From Propionivibrio sp. (GTDB lineage Bacteria; Pseudomonadota; Gammaproteobacteria; Burkholderiales; Rhodocyclaceae), in contig QKII01000269.1 in the NCBI GenBank assembly GCA_003249625.1, positions 1 through 6,796 of the forward strand: a DNA stretch of 6,796 nucleotides, in the 5' to 3' direction. The stretch's first letter is position 1; the number at the start of each line of letters is the position of its first letter. Positions 6,194 to 6,796 of this stretch are shown one piece after another. The notes under the pieces are model-generated. The model was not told the DNA's origin. It searched no databases and saw nothing but the letters and a program-made list of their open reading frames with translations. A program made the translations under genes and the position numbers.

Positions 6194-6796
6194 TCATCGC
6201 GCCTTGCCGGGTTGATCTGAAGAAAATGCTCGTTGATCTCCCGCAAATTCCCTTCGGGCGCTGGACAATTCTGCGAGCAATGCGGAGACCTGCGTGTTGA
6301 TCGTCTCGGCAGGCAGTCCAGTAAGAACCTCTATCGCCTCATCGACCGTTTTTACTGCGTAGATGCTGAATTTCCTTTCGGCACATGCGGCAACCACGTC
6401 ATCACGCAGCATAAGGTGTTTCAGGTTAGACGAGGGAATCAACACACCTTGCTCGCCAGTCAGTCCCCGCGCTTTACAGATATCGAAGAAACCCTCGATT
6501 TTCTCATTGACCGCCCCGATTGCCTGCACATCCCCAAACTGATTGACTGATCCCGTTACGGCCAACGATTGCCGGATCGGCGCATTGGCCAGGGCCGACA
6601 ACAACGCGCATAACTCGGCCAGCGATGCACTATCCCCTTCAACAGGCCCATACGATTGTTCGAAAACAAGGCTTGCCGACAAAGACAGCGGTACCGTGCG
6701 TGAATAACGCGCCCCGAGGAACGACGACAGAATCATCACCCCCTTGGAATGGATCGCCCCACCCAGTTCGGTTTCACGCTCGATGTCGATCACATC
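6194..6796 (-). CDS. Lon-family AAA+ protease, C-terminal part only
   Basis: This is the C-terminal 200 residues of a Lon-like ATP-dependent protease whose start lies beyond the right edge; the frame is open to the last base. The fragment begins in the Lon proteolytic domain with [26 protein letters not shown]. The catalytic serine is in [11 protein letters not shown] (codon at 6631-6629) and the catalytic lysine is in [11 protein letters not shown] (codon at 6502-6500). They are 43 residues apart, as in E. coli Lon (Ser679 and Lys722), so the dyad is intact. The GDSAS context and the [11 protein letters not shown] segment suggest the LonB/LonH (YcbZ-like) group rather than classical LonA, but the AAA+ domain is out of view. 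The tail after about residue 170 is polar and non-conserved. It is convergent with the small membrane gene, and its predicted terminator is at 5997-5960. Confidence 0.9.
   Translation of the reverse strand, partial: DVIDIERETELGGAIHSKGVMILSSFLGARYSRTVPLSLSASLVFEQSYGPVEGDSASLAELCALLSALANAPIRQSLAVTGSVNQFGDVQAIGAVNEKIEGFFDICKARGLTGEQGVLIPSSNLKHLMLRDDVVAACAERKFSIYAVKTVDEAIEVLTGLPAETINTQVSALLAELSSARREFAGDQRAFSSDQPGKAR

Noticed and set aside
1..6796. CRISPR array, tRNA, insertion sequence or attachment site
   Set aside because: Reading both strands by eye I saw no regularly spaced repeats, cloverleaf, terminal inverted repeats with a transposase, or duplicated target site.

Overview
The window looks like ordinary chromosome of a beta-proteobacterium, probably near Rhodocyclales (Azonexus, Dechloromonas or Accumulibacter-like). 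This is inferred from the moderately high G+C, proteobacterial-type proteins and gene order, not from a marker gene. I see no mobile element, CRISPR array, rRNA or tRNA, and no convincing new multi-gene system.

Layout. Positions 1-1337 (minus strand) hold nearly all of radA, a DNA-repair ATPase whose last few codons lie beyond the left edge. Three bases upstream is alr, alanine racemase (1341-2429, minus), so alr and radA are probably co-transcribed. A 172-bp divergent spacer separates alr from lplT (2602-3867, plus), a lysophospholipid transporter. This spacer contains an extended -10 promoter for lplT and a perfect 15-bp dyad that could be an operator.

lplT converges on a tightly overlapping minus-strand operon. 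It is transcribed in the order tsaB (5831-5154), rimI (5154-4678), then a family-4 uracil-DNA glycosylase gene (4681-3896). The junctions are TAATG and ATGA stop/start overlaps, and rimI has a perfect Shine-Dalgarno sequence. The operon links tRNA t6A modification, ribosomal protein S18 acetylation and uracil repair.

Upstream of tsaB is a 228-bp spacer with a minus-strand intrinsic terminator (5997-5960). It is followed by a 36-codon plus-strand gene (6060-6170) for a single-pass membrane peptide with a very good ribosome binding site; I do not recognise this peptide. At the right edge is the C-terminal part (6796-6194, minus) of a Lon-type AAA+ protease with its Ser-Lys dyad intact. Its predicted terminator lies beyond the small gene, so the small gene would be antisense to the protease 3' UTR.

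The least ordinary points are the small membrane gene and its antisense arrangement, the dyad and promoter between alr and lplT, and the cysteine-rich N-terminal extension of the glycosylase.
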